Source: Actinoplanes sp. L3-i22 (GTDB taxonomy: Bacteria > Actinomycetota > Actinomycetes > Mycobacteriales > Micromonosporaceae). Taken from it: 64,000 nucleotides of DNA. Where the stretch lies: assembly GCF_019704555.1 (NCBI RefSeq), contig NZ_AP024745.1, forward strand, positions 9,494,501 to 9,558,500. Direction: 5' to 3'. How positions within the stretch are numbered: the stretch's first letter is position 1; the number at the start of each line of letters is the position of its first letter. The notes under the pieces were generated by a model. That model worked only from the letters and a program-made list of their open reading frames with translations. It made no database searches and was not told the DNA's origin. Of the stretch, positions 53,692 to 62,280 are shown in pieces. The position numbers and the translations under genes were made by a program.

Positions 53692-54966
53692 TCAGGCAGC
53701 GGCTTCCTCCTCCGCCAAGGGGTACGGGTCGGCCACGTCGTCGTCCAGCGGGTACCAGTCGTCCGCCGGGCCCCGGTACGCCCGGCCGCCGGGCCAGGAC
53801 GGGGCACGCCAGCCCGGCCACAACTCCTCGATGCCGCGACGCCACCAGTGCCACCGCCACCGGTACCACCCGTACCTCAGGGGAACGAGGCAGAAGGCGG
53901 CCATTCCCACGACCATCGCCACCGCCGCGTACGACGGGTATAGCGTCTGTAACGCCTGGGAGCCGGTCAGCGCCGCGATGCTGATCACCTGTAGGACGCC
54001 CACGGCCAGGTAGGGGAACCGTGGCGGGTCGACCGGTTGCGGTTGCGGCTCCGGTTCCGGCGTGGCCTCCGGCGGGCGTAACGCGACGAGCGCTTCAGGA
54101 ACGATCCGGCGTTCGGTCCAAGCGATGAAGTCCTCACGTGTCACCAGCACGATCGCCTGCTGCCCGCCGTCGTAGCTGTGCTCGGCGAACTCCCGGGCCG
54201 CATCGGTGACGTCCGCGGTGGTGATGAACGCAAGCGTCGTTGCCCGATAGTGCAGCGCCCCACCGCGGAACTCGCGCAGATCCCTCGGCCGGAACCGGTG
54301 CCTGCGGTCGTACCGTTTGCACTGCACCGCCAGCCTCACGTCCCCATCGGTGGCGACGATGTCCACCCCGTGGTCGCCCCTTCCAGGGGTCGCGGTGCCG
54401 GCGCCTACGACCTCGACCGTTGGCCACCCAGCCCGGCGCAGCAGCTCCGCAACATACTGCTCGAATTGCTCGCCGCTGTACCGGTCGACCAGGCTGATAT
54501 GCCGCGTCGGCTCAGGAGCTCTGCGGATCGTGGTACCGACTGGTGGCCGCACCACTGGCGGCGGCCCGGGCGGCATCTGGCGGCGTCTGAATCGCGCCCA
54601 TGCCAGCCGCCGAGCTTCGGCGCGCCGCCGGGCTGGAGTGTCGGCAAGGTATCGCAGCGAGTCGTTGATCTGGTCCAAATGGAACCTAAGTTGTCGCACT
54701 TCGTGACGCAGCTGTTCGCTGTCGTGGCTCAGCCGTCCGCCGAGGAGTTCCACGGTGGTTCCGGCGCGTTCGACGGTGCGCACCAGCGGGCCGTATGTGT
54801 CGAAGGCGTTGGCCAGCTCCATGCGTTGGAAATATGACGCGAGGCTGGCGTACGCCAGCGCGTACCCGGGATGCGGCTGTGCCGGTGCACCCGGATCAAT
54901 CCCCGGCGGGGGGAGGTGGTGGCGCGCGGCGGCGGCGTACCGGGCCGCCAGCTCTTCAGGGTCCAT
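53692..54966 (-). CDS. Membrane-anchored Mrr-type restriction endonuclease
   Basis: 424 aa from ATG 54966. The N-terminal part is helical with a coiled-coil-like stretch (about 60-125: GGRLSHDSEQLRHEVRQLRFHL). Mrr_cat nuclease domain about 160-290: SGEQFEQYVAELLRRAGW, GRGDHGVDIVATDGDVRLAVQCKRYD with catalytic Asp202 and Gln215-Cys-Lys217. After a Pro-rich linker come two membrane helices (about 330-380: YLAVGVLQVISIAALTGS; YAAVAMVVGMAAFCLVPL) and a Trp-rich tail. Mrr enzymes cut modified DNA; a membrane anchor suggests action on incoming DNA (inference). Divergent from the gene at 55084, about 117 bases away. Confidence 0.88.
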   Translation of the reverse strand: MDPEELAARYAAAARHHLPPPGIDPGAPAQPHPGYALAYASLASYFQRMELANAFDTYGPLVRTVERAGTTVELLGGRLSHDSEQLRHEVRQLRFHLDQINDSLRYLADTPARRRAEARRLAWARFRRRQMPPGPPPVVRPPVGTTIRRAPEPTRHISLVDRYSGEQFEQYVAELLRRAGWPTVEVVGAGTATPGRGDHGVDIVATDGDVRLAVQCKRYDRRHRFRPRDLREFRGGALHYRATTLAFITTADVTDAAREFAEHSYDGGQQAIVLVTREDFIAWTERRIVPEALVALRPPEATPEPEPQPQPVDPPRFPYLAVGVLQVISIAALTGSQALQTLYPSYAAVAMVVGMAAFCLVPLRYGWYRWRWHWWRRGIEELWPGWRAPSWPGGRAYRGPADDWYPLDDDVADPYPLAEEEAAA

Positions 54967-55083
54967 GCTCACACGGTGATTCTGCGGTTGGGGTCTGACA
55001 AGAAGCCCGGCCACGGTTCACACCGTCGCCTTGAAACGGCCACGCCTGAAATTCGTCAGAGGGTGCCGGTAGCGTCGTCGGAC

Positions 55084-57294
55084 GTGATCACGCAGTATTT
55101 CCCCGAGGCGGCGGCGCATCTCAGAACCGCCGGACTCGCCAAGGAACGGCTCTCCGATCTTTGGAGCGGCCTACTGAGCGACGGTCTGTTCGATACCGGC
55201 ATTACCACCTTTCCGGACGGGACAGGTGTGATCGTCGCCTACGCGGACTGGCCGGCGAGCGCGCGCGAACAGCTCACTGCCGCCTTCAAGGAATGCGTCG
55301 ACGAGCTGTGGGCGTGCCTAGACGCTCTGGTCACGGAGTCGGTGGCGATGTTCAGCATCCGGAACCGGCTGAACGATCCCGACGCCCCGCGCTTCTTCCC
55401 CATCGGTGATTCAGCGGAGAGCTTCGCGGCCTTGCTGGAACAGTCTTGCCTCGATGGCGTCTTGGCTTCCCAGTTCGCGCTGATTCGTGACTGCCAGCCG
55501 TATCAACACGAGCCGTCTGATGCGCGGCTGGAGAAACTTCGCACCGGTCTGCGATACCTCGTCGACTGGTCCAACGGGCTCGATGCTGGAGCGCTGTTAG
55601 CCGCTTGGGCCACCGCTGTTGACCCGGAGATCCGCACCGAACCTGCGGCGACATCAGTCCGCGTGCAGCCGCAGCCGCCGGGCGAACTGGCGGATGAAAG
55701 GGTGGTCGCGCAGTACACGGTCGAAGGTTGGTCGCCCGACATCACTGTGTCCGGGAGAGCCGGAAACTACATCGACTTCGCGTTTCCCGACGGTTTCGTA
55801 CCCGCCGGACCGGACGACACCCTCGACGAACGGCTGCGCCACGCCATGCTCGTCGTCGGTATGTTCGGCGTCGCCTTCGCCAAGTTCGTCGAGCAGACGC
55901 CGGGTACCAGGCGCCTGCCGCGAACCGACGACGGAGACCCGGCAGGGGCCTGGATCGACGCACGCCGCTCAGCACGACGCTGGACCCAGTCGGAGCTGGA
56001 CGAGGTGGCCGCGTCGGAACTCGGCTTGGGAGTGATCCGCGACGAGAATATCCTTACGCTGATCGTCTCCACCCCGGACGGCACCTTCCAACGCGTCGTG
56101 CCGGACGCCAGCCCGCTTCCACAGCGGGTCGCCCGGGGGACCGCAGCGGAGAATGCGATCCAAGATGCCGCCGCAACATGGGGTCTACCCGACTTCGTCC
56201 TGCGTCCGCAGCAAGAGCGCAAGGGCTCCGGCCTTCGGGAGGTCGGCGACGGACTGCTCGTCGTGGGGGAACGCGGCGTGGTAGTCCAGGCCAAGTGCCG
56301 TGACACCGAGCCGAAGGGTCCGGCTCGTGAGTCCGCCTGGCTGGACAAGAAGATCGCTGAAGCGGCCCGACAGGCCGACGGCACTGTACGACAGTTGTGC
56401 AGCCAACCCAGCAGGATGATCAACGGCCGTGGGCGCACGGTCGCCGTTGACGGCAACACAATCAGCTGGGCAGCCGTCGTGGTAATCGAACATCCCGAGC
56501 CGCCGACCGACCACCGGATACCCAAGATTGAGAGTCGGATCCCAGCGGTGGTTCTACTGCGCCGCGATTGGGAGTTCTTGTTCAACCAGCTTCGCTCGGC
56601 CCGCGCCGTCGTTGACTACCTGCACCGTGTGGGCGGCTCCACCGAGGTCCTGGGCACCGAGCCACATCGGTACTACGAGCTCGCGGCGGCCGACCGCGAC
56701 GCCGCGAGCGAACCCATCGAATCGGTCTGGCCTGCGGACGCGGGTGAACGCAGGTCGGTTCCGCTGCTGCCGGCTGCACCCGCGGGTAGCGACGATGACG
56801 AAGCCCACGCGATGGTCCGGATCATGTGTGAGGACATCGCCACCAGTTTGCTCACCGAACAGTCGGAGCAGGACCTTCTCTACGTCCTGGCCGCGATCGA
56901 CCGACTGCCGGTCGGATACCGTACCGATCTTGGACGACTCCTACTCGATAGTCTGCGAACAGTCCGCGATACCCCACCGGACGAGATCGCGTGGCGGTTC
57001 CGAACATTCCGTACCACCGTTCCCGGTGAGATACAGCTCGGCTTCGGCGTCTGCTCGCAGTTCTCGGAGGTCACTCGCGAGGCGTTCAGATCATGGTTCC
57101 TGCTCCGACACCACGAACGCGGAGCAATTGAACCGCTGACGAACCTGACGTCCGTCGGCGTGATGCTGACCCCGAACCGCACCGGGCACCGCGACTGGGA
57201 CACGACGATGATGGCCATCACCGGCGACCCCGAGCTTGATCCGGAGGAGCTCGCCGGCAGTCAAAGACTTTGGAACAGACCCACCGGAACATAG
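55084..57294 (+). CDS. Large protein with PD-(D/E)XK-like nuclease motif, unknown family
   Basis: About 736 aa from GTG 55084; a GTG at 55063 is equally possible and neither has a strong ribosome site. The N-terminal about 190 aa are helical and acidic. A middle beta-rich region follows. At about residues 385-406, GDGLLVVGERGVVVQAKCRD, preceded by GLPDFVLRPQQERKG, has the D...(x)n...QAK arrangement of a restriction-like nuclease core. The C-terminal about 130 aa form another helical unit. No ATPase motif. Divergent from the Mrr gene and convergent with the TOPRIM gene. I do not recognise the family. Confidence 0.75.
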   Translation: MITQYFPEAAAHLRTAGLAKERLSDLWSGLLSDGLFDTGITTFPDGTGVIVAYADWPASAREQLTAAFKECVDELWACLDALVTESVAMFSIRNRLNDPDAPRFFPIGDSAESFAALLEQSCLDGVLASQFALIRDCQPYQHEPSDARLEKLRTGLRYLVDWSNGLDAGALLAAWATAVDPEIRTEPAATSVRVQPQPPGELADERVVAQYTVEGWSPDITVSGRAGNYIDFAFPDGFVPAGPDDTLDERLRHAMLVVGMFGVAFAKFVEQTPGTRRLPRTDDGDPAGAWIDARRSARRWTQSELDEVAASELGLGVIRDENILTLIVSTPDGTFQRVVPDASPLPQRVARGTAAENAIQDAAATWGLPDFVLRPQQERKGSGLREVGDGLLVVGERGVVVQAKCRDTEPKGPARESAWLDKKIAEAARQADGTVRQLCSQPSRMINGRGRTVAVDGNTISWAAVVVIEHPEPPTDHRIPKIESRIPAVVLLRRDWEFLFNQLRSARAVVDYLHRVGGSTEVLGTEPHRYYELAAADRDAASEPIESVWPADAGERRSVPLLPAAPAGSDDDEAHAMVRIMCEDIATSLLTEQSEQDLLYVLAAIDRLPVGYRTDLGRLLLDSLRTVRDTPPDEIAWRFRTFRTTVPGEIQLGFGVCSQFSEVTREAFRSWFLLRHHERGAIEPLTNLTSVGVMLTPNRTGHRDWDTTMMAITGDPELDPEELAGSQRLWNRPTGT

Positions 57295-57359
57295 CCTCGC
57301 CGAGAAAATCCGGTCAAGCCGACAGCACGCTCGTGCCCTGGCGAGTCAGACCTCCAGGT

Positions 57360-58553
57360 TCAGGTTGTTCCTTTATCGCGCATAATCGCTCGGATTATCT
57401 GGAAGATGGCACGAAATCCGGAGAAATCCACATGCGCGAAGGCGCCCTGGGCATGCAGGACGTACCCGGCGAAGTGGGCCTTGGAGATCGCGACCCGATT
57501 GCCGTCGACATCGACGACCTGGCTCGCCAGCTTGGTGACAAGCTTTCGGTCCCGAGGAACGGTCGCCGGCTGCGGCCGGACGACCAGCAAGGGCGCTCCC
57601 GACGACTGCGGAACTTCGTACACCTCGTCCTCGAAATACATGCGCTTGCCGTGGCTGGTGGTTGTGGCCAGGTCAGCGTCGCTGTATAGCAGCTCGATCG
57701 GCAACTTCTGGTCGGGCTCTCGATGTGCTGGCACGGGCAGGACGAACGAGTAGACGTTGTTGCCCCAAGACTGGAAACCGTTCAGTGGGCCGAGACGTTC
57801 GAGCTGACGCAGCCGGGCCGGGTTGTCGCGGTCGAAGACAGCGATGACCTTGTTCTTGTTGGGTGGGCCGAAGCGCGCCAATTGCTCGCATACGGTATAT
57901 AAGGTTGCGTCACCGAACTTGTCTCCGGGATCGAAAAAACCGAGCGGAAGGTCAGCGGCCAGCCGCCGGTGCGCCGCCTGGATGTGCTGCACGTCGGTCT
58001 TACCCTCGGCTAAGATGTGCGGCTTCTCGTCCTCAAGCAGTTGGGCTTGGATGTTTTTGACGATGCGGGCACTGTGGAGGGCGTTTACGAGTGGCCCCAA
58101 TTGTTGCCAGACTTCATCAGCGCGGGTGATCTCACGAGTGAAATTGAAGTACAGGCCAAATTTCCATCCGGACTGGATCACGCAGATGACACGATCACCG
58201 GAGCTGATTTCTACACCCGGAACCTGGTAGCTACTGATGTCTCGAACGTCTTCGACTCCAACCGGCTCCCCCGCTGCGATGTCTCGCGTTGCCGTGCCGG
58301 TGACCATCGGTTGGTACTCCGTGTAGACGTCCGCGGAACTGTCAGGGTGCAGCACTACGATGAAGTTGTAGCCGCCGCCGTGGAGTCCCGCCGGCGTCAA
58401 GAATCCTTGCTCTATCTGGTTGATGTAGAGGTAGAAGCGGGGATTGTCGGCTGTCATGCATGCCAGATTGACAATGGCAACATGCTCACCGTATTCGGCG
58501 CCGTGAACAGCAAAGCCCGCGAGGTCGCCCGCCTGGATCGTCACCTTTCGCAT
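57360..58553 (-). CDS. TOPRIM-domain protein (OLD-like nuclease core), unknown family
   Basis: 397 aa from ATG 58553 (GGGG 5 bases upstream). Residues 1-170 form an unknown domain with aromatic beta segments (NPRFYLYINQIEQGFL, GYNFIVVLHPDSSADVY). From about 178 a TOPRIM core: HILAEGKTD with Glu183 and Asp187, then KVIAVFDRDN with Asp241 and Asp243. This is the metal-binding set of OLD/primase-type TOPRIM domains. OLD nucleases usually carry an ABC ATPase in front; here it is absent. Sits between two nuclease-like genes, so a joint system is plausible. Confidence 0.75.
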   Translation of the reverse strand: MRKVTIQAGDLAGFAVHGAEYGEHVAIVNLACMTADNPRFYLYINQIEQGFLTPAGLHGGGYNFIVVLHPDSSADVYTEYQPMVTGTATRDIAAGEPVGVEDVRDISSYQVPGVEISSGDRVICVIQSGWKFGLYFNFTREITRADEVWQQLGPLVNALHSARIVKNIQAQLLEDEKPHILAEGKTDVQHIQAAHRRLAADLPLGFFDPGDKFGDATLYTVCEQLARFGPPNKNKVIAVFDRDNPARLRQLERLGPLNGFQSWGNNVYSFVLPVPAHREPDQKLPIELLYSDADLATTTSHGKRMYFEDEVYEVPQSSGAPLLVVRPQPATVPRDRKLVTKLASQVVDVDGNRVAISKAHFAGYVLHAQGAFAHVDFSGFRAIFQIIRAIMRDKGTT

Positions 58554-58619
58554 GCTTGCCCCGCATGTCCCAGATATCGCAATATCACCCAACCATAACG
58601 CTCGATGCAGCGGTCAACC

Positions 58620-58772
58620 TCATCGTGCAACGAAGCAAGGAGCGTTCAGCTCGCTCGCCGTGGGCGTCTCGCCGCGGGCGCTCGCTCGGACGGCCGAGAT
58701 CCACGCGGTGCAGAGCACGAGCACCAGCACGGCGGCATGCCATGCCTGCCGTACCCGCCGCTCATCCCACAC
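58620..58772 (-). CDS. Small single-helix membrane protein (possible)
   Basis: 50 aa from GTG 58772, supported by AGGAGG 9 bases upstream. Contains one membrane helix, WHAAVLVLVLCTAWISAV, between charged ends. Divergent from the two-helix ORF at 58879. Too short to classify. Confidence 0.4.
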   Translation of the reverse strand: MWDERRVRQAWHAAVLVLVLCTAWISAVRASARGETPTASELNAPCFVAR

Positions 58773-58878
58773 GCCCGGTCCCCTCCTCCGACCGCCCGAG
58801 CCTATCGCGCCGAGCCACACCCCCGGCGGTGTCGCTTACCTGCTTGTTCGTGCGGTCCGCCAGGAGTAGGCAGGCTAC

Positions 58879-59139
58879 GTGGTGGTCGGCTCCGACGGGG
58901 CTTTCATCGCCGTCCTCATTCTCTGTGGACTGGTCTTCATCCCCACGACCGTTCTGTCCGTGCTCTTCCTGTCCGCCGGGCTGAGCATCCTGCGGGCCAA
59001 GGGTTACCGGCGCGCGGCGGCTTGGTGGGCGGTGGTCGCCGTGGCCGTCCCGCCGGCCCTCTGCTTCGCCGTAGTGCTCGAGGTCATCGCGGATCGGCCT
59101 TCTCCACCGACCGATGTGGCACCCCGCTCTGGATGGTGA
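58879..59139 (+). CDS. Small two-helix membrane protein (possible)
   Basis: 86 aa from GTG 58879, with GCAGG 4 bases upstream and AGGAG further up. Two hydrophobic helices (FIAVLILCGLVFIPTTVLSV and AAWWAVVAVAVPPALCFAV) flank a basic loop LRAKGYRRA. Its 3' end overlaps the start of the SWIM pseudogene, so the reading frame may be a chance junction product. Function unknown. Confidence 0.45.
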   Translation: MVVGSDGAFIAVLILCGLVFIPTTVLSVLFLSAGLSILRAKGYRRAAAWWAVVAVAVPPALCFAVVLEVIADRPSPPTDVAPRSGW

Positions 59140-59650
59140 AATCCGCGCGCGGGGCACGACCAACGTCGACGTCAACCAGCCGCTCTACACCGCCCTGACC
59201 CGGGTCGGCGGCGGCGATCCGCTGCGGCTGACGGTCGGGCCGGACGAACCGGCCGTCACCACACTGGATGGACACGTCGTCGAGAAACGCGTTCCGCTGC
59301 CCGAGCGCTGGCTGCGCGGTCTCGCCGAGGCCGGATTCCTCGCCGCCGGGTTCGACCTGCGCGCGGAGGTTCCCGGCGGGCAGGCCGCACAGCTGCTGCA
59401 CCGGCTGCCCGCCAACCGCGGCGACGATCGCGGGCTGGTCCCGGCCGGGCGGCTCGGTGCGCGCCACCACCGCCGCGTCGCCGGGCGCCGTGTGCCTGGC
59501 GGGTGCGCACCGGCTCGGCCTCTTCCGGCCGCTGCTGCCGTTCACCCGCACCCTGCGGCTATACGGACCGCCCGTGGCCGCGGGCAGCGGGCCGGTCGCG
59601 AGCGGATTCGCTGGCCATCCGCGTCCAGCTTGCCCGTTTGCTCTAGCGCA
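59120..59650 (+). pseudogene. Internal fragment of a SWIM zinc-finger family protein
   Basis: Reads GEIRARGTTNVDVNQPLYTA, then GDPLRLTVGPDEPAVTTLDG and KVP-like PLPERWLRGLAEAGFLAAGFDL, matching the middle part of actinobacterial SWIM-domain proteins. Near 59440 the frame changes to VRATTAASPGAVCLAGAHRLGLF...LRLYGPPVAAGSGPVAS, which continues the same family. The N-terminal SWIM motif (CxCx(n)CxH) and the C terminus are missing. A frameshifted, doubly truncated remnant. Confidence 0.7.
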
Positions 59651-59703
59651 GGTGCCCGGAGGCGTTAAATGGCGTTTTGAGGGGGATTCAATCGAGGTGC
59701 GGG

Positions 59704-61038
59704 TTAGATCCAAGTTTTTGCTTCTCGGGCGAAACAGGGCCAGGGCTGGATTCCCATTCGCAGGTCGCCGTTGAGTATCGCGGCGACCTGTTGGCTCCAG
59801 GTCCGCAGGTCGATCAACTCCAGCATCAGGCACCTGATCGCAGAGAAGTTAAGCGTGCACGACAACCTCCGGTTGCCGATACGTCTTGACACATCTAGCA
59901 GCGGCGCATCGACGTTCTCGGTACCGTCCAGCCGCTGAAGCCATTGAGCTTCGACCCCAGCCTTGGACAGCGCGTCGATGATCGTGTGCGGGTTCATGCA
60001 CACGACGAAGAACATGCCGTCTGCAATGAGGCTTGCCGCGGCCCCGGCGCTGACCGGGTAGATCGCCCACGGCGGGCCTGCCCGGTGGTTACCGGCATTG
60101 TCGATGCTCGGCAAGGTCAGCGTGTGTCCCGGATCGTCGGCGCCGATACGGCCACGAACGCGGGCGAGTTCAGTGTCGAGCCGGGCCGAGAACCGCTCCG
60201 GGGTAAAGTGGTCGGCCGCTGTGTACTGGCTGACTGCCACGACCGCTCGACCGGACGAGACCCGACCGCCGACGATCCCCGTGCGGGCGTGGGCTAGGTC
60301 GAGTAGCTCTCGTAACCCGCCCAGGTCGGTTCGGTAGTCGATGCCAGTGCGTACAGGGAAGTGGCCGCTGGGTAGTGCACCGGTTTGATCGGCGAGCACG
60401 TGGGATGTAGCGGCAAGCAACTCGTCCTGGGCGGAAAGCCGGTATCGCTCGTTGGACTTGATCTCACGGAGTTCGGCGTAGCCGTCGTGGCCGAACATAG
60501 TCAGGTCTCCGACGCGAATGACGTTGGTCAGATCGTGGTGCAAAACGAACTGGCGGCGGTCGGCCCAGGCCGTCTCGATGGCCTCTAGTTCTTTTTCTAG
60601 ACCGGCTTTGCCGTACATCATGCCGGGCGCCTCCGCTCGGGAGAGCGCGACAATGATGGCGCGGTCGTAGTGGAACACCTTCCAGGCGAGAGCGTCCGCG
60701 ACGGTCTTGAGCTGGCGCCAGATCCGCTCGTACACGTCGCCCTCGAACGCCCAGGACGCTTCCGCGGTGCGGTCACGGTCGGTGCCGAGTTCGGGAGCGT
60801 CGGAGCTGATCGACTTGTGCCTGCGTAGTCGTTTCATCTGCTGGCTGATCGCGCTGCGGCGCCGCTCCACCTCAAGGACGCGGTCACGCAACTGCCTTTG
60901 GAAGGCGTACAGGTCCTCCGGAGTGCGGCAGGCGCGCAGGTCCTGGATAAGGGCGACCATGGCGTTGAGGGTTTGCTGGTGTGCGGGGTGGGTTAGAACG
61001 TCGTCGCTGTCCGCACGGTCCATCAATCTGGCGCGCAC
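59704..61038 (-). CDS. Nuclease-like protein (D...ExK motif), unknown family
   Basis: 444 aa from GTG 61038, chosen for AGGAGG 4 bases upstream; ATG 61023 is the alternative. The N-terminal coiled coil (about 40-75: AFQRQLRDRVLEVERRRSAISQQMKRL) is followed by a helical segment. At about 172-196, NVIRVGDLTMFGHDGYAELREIKS gives Asp178 and Glu192-Ile-Lys194, the layout of a PD-(D/E)XK nuclease. The C-terminal about 200 aa are unassigned. Not a known restriction family to my eye. It lies just inside repeat copy B, at the right end of the repeat-bounded block. Confidence 0.75.
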   Translation of the reverse strand: MRARLMDRADSDDVLTHPAHQQTLNAMVALIQDLRACRTPEDLYAFQRQLRDRVLEVERRRSAISQQMKRLRRHKSISSDAPELGTDRDRTAEASWAFEGDVYERIWRQLKTVADALAWKVFHYDRAIIVALSRAEAPGMMYGKAGLEKELEAIETAWADRRQFVLHHDLTNVIRVGDLTMFGHDGYAELREIKSNERYRLSAQDELLAATSHVLADQTGALPSGHFPVRTGIDYRTDLGGLRELLDLAHARTGIVGGRVSSGRAVVAVSQYTAADHFTPERFSARLDTELARVRGRIGADDPGHTLTLPSIDNAGNHRAGPPWAIYPVSAGAAASLIADGMFFVVCMNPHTIIDALSKAGVEAQWLQRLDGTENVDAPLLDVSRRIGNRRLSCTLNFSAIRCLMLELIDLRTWSQQVAAILNGDLRMGIQPWPCFAREAKTWI

Positions 61039-61848
61039 GGGTCCTCCTGTTGCTGACGGTTCACCGATAGGCATCATCAGGTGCTTGCGTCCTGCCGGGC
61101 AAGCGAGTTCACCCGCGAGCCAGCGACCGCTGGCCACTTGCGACGGATGTGATGGCCGAGAACCTGACGGCTCCTGCCACCGAGTGGAGGTCAGCCGGCG
61201 CCTGAACGCTCGACAGAGCACTCGACCCATGAGGAAGAGGTCATGGGAGCAGACGTAGTAAAGAGGTCACGCGGTTCGACGCTGTTGAGCTGCATAGACG
61301 TGCTCTTCGACGCTGTTGGGCGCCGTTCGATGGAGCACTCCTGTGTGAAAGTGGTTCACACAAGCCGCCGACCAGTACAAATGCAAGTATCTGCGGATGA
61401 AAGGACGCTGCTGGGCGCTGTTCGACACCGTTCACAGCCGCCCGCCGCTGTTGGTGACAACCCCATCTGCTCCCCGGCCGATTACTGGTTTGGGGAGCAA
61501 CACCGGACGGATCCCGCCGCGCAACCCGAATTCACCGTCACAGCGCTCCCCGCCACCACCAGTGATAGCTGCTGAGCAGGTAAAACGCGCTCCTCAGCGA
61601 AGGTGCAGTGCTCCCCGCCTTGCAGGCCTCGAGTCACCATCGCGATGCTTGTTACGCCGGCCGCGTGCCCTCGAGATGGCGCTGCCTCGGGAGCACGACG
61701 CCGCCCACGAAGAACGAAATGGCCGCTTTACGCCAACGGTGCTCCCTGGCCGGTCAGGCGCCAACCACCGCTACTCGTCGCCCCCTCCCGCATCCAGCCT
61801 TGACCATGATCGCGTGCACGGATTTGCTTGATGAGCGGACATCAAGAC
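61039..61848. other. Non-coding region with direct-repeat copy B
   Basis: About 810 bases without a supported gene, over half of it repeat copy B. The part after 61612 shows GCTCCC-rich motifs but nothing recognised. Confidence 0.6.
61179..61612 (+). repeat. Direct repeat copy B (about 430 bp)
   Basis: Begins ACCGAGTGGAGGTCAGCCGG; same orientation and block order as copy A at 52857. The block GAGGTCATGGGAGCA...TTCGACGCTGTTGGGCG is almost unchanged. It contains the kept hairpin TGCTCCCC (61468-61475)/GGGGAGCA (61492-61499). Confidence 0.8.
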
Positions 61849-62240
61849 GATGCCGGGCATTACCCGCCGGGTCATCGGGCTAATTCGCGAACGGGGCGGC
61901 AAGTACCCGGCTCTGTTCGACGCTGTCCTCGCCGACGCCGGGATCACGGTCGCGCTCAGCGGCATCCACATGCCTCGCATGAACGCTGACATGGAACGTT
62001 GGGTGCGGACCTGCCACGAGCTGCTCGGCCGTACCTTGATCTCGAACCAGCGGCACCTGCTGCACGCGCTGCGCGAGTTCGAAATCTGCAACGAACATCG
62101 GCCACATCAAGGCACCGCCAACGCCCGAACACTCGCACCGCTGCCAGAACTGACCAAGGTTCCGGACCTGCTTGCCCGCCTGACCATCCACCGACCCGAC
62201 CGCCTCGGCATTCCTCTACGAGTACCAACACGCCGCCTGA
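61849..62240 (+). pseudogene. C-terminal remnant of an integrase-core (rve) transposase
   Basis: Reads MPGITRRVIGLIRERGGKYP, FDAVLADAGITVALSG, MPRMNADMERWVRTCHELLG, ISNQRHLLHALREFEICNEHRPHQG, the C-terminal half of a common actinomycete rve transposase, including the catalytic Glu of MERW. Upstream DDE residues are absent. Near 62205 a frameshift moves the ending to FLYEYQHAA and TGA (62238-62240), the usual family C terminus. Inactive. Confidence 0.85.
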
Positions 62241-62280
62241 GCTGCCCGGACGGCAATATCGTCAGGCACAGCGTTGTCGG

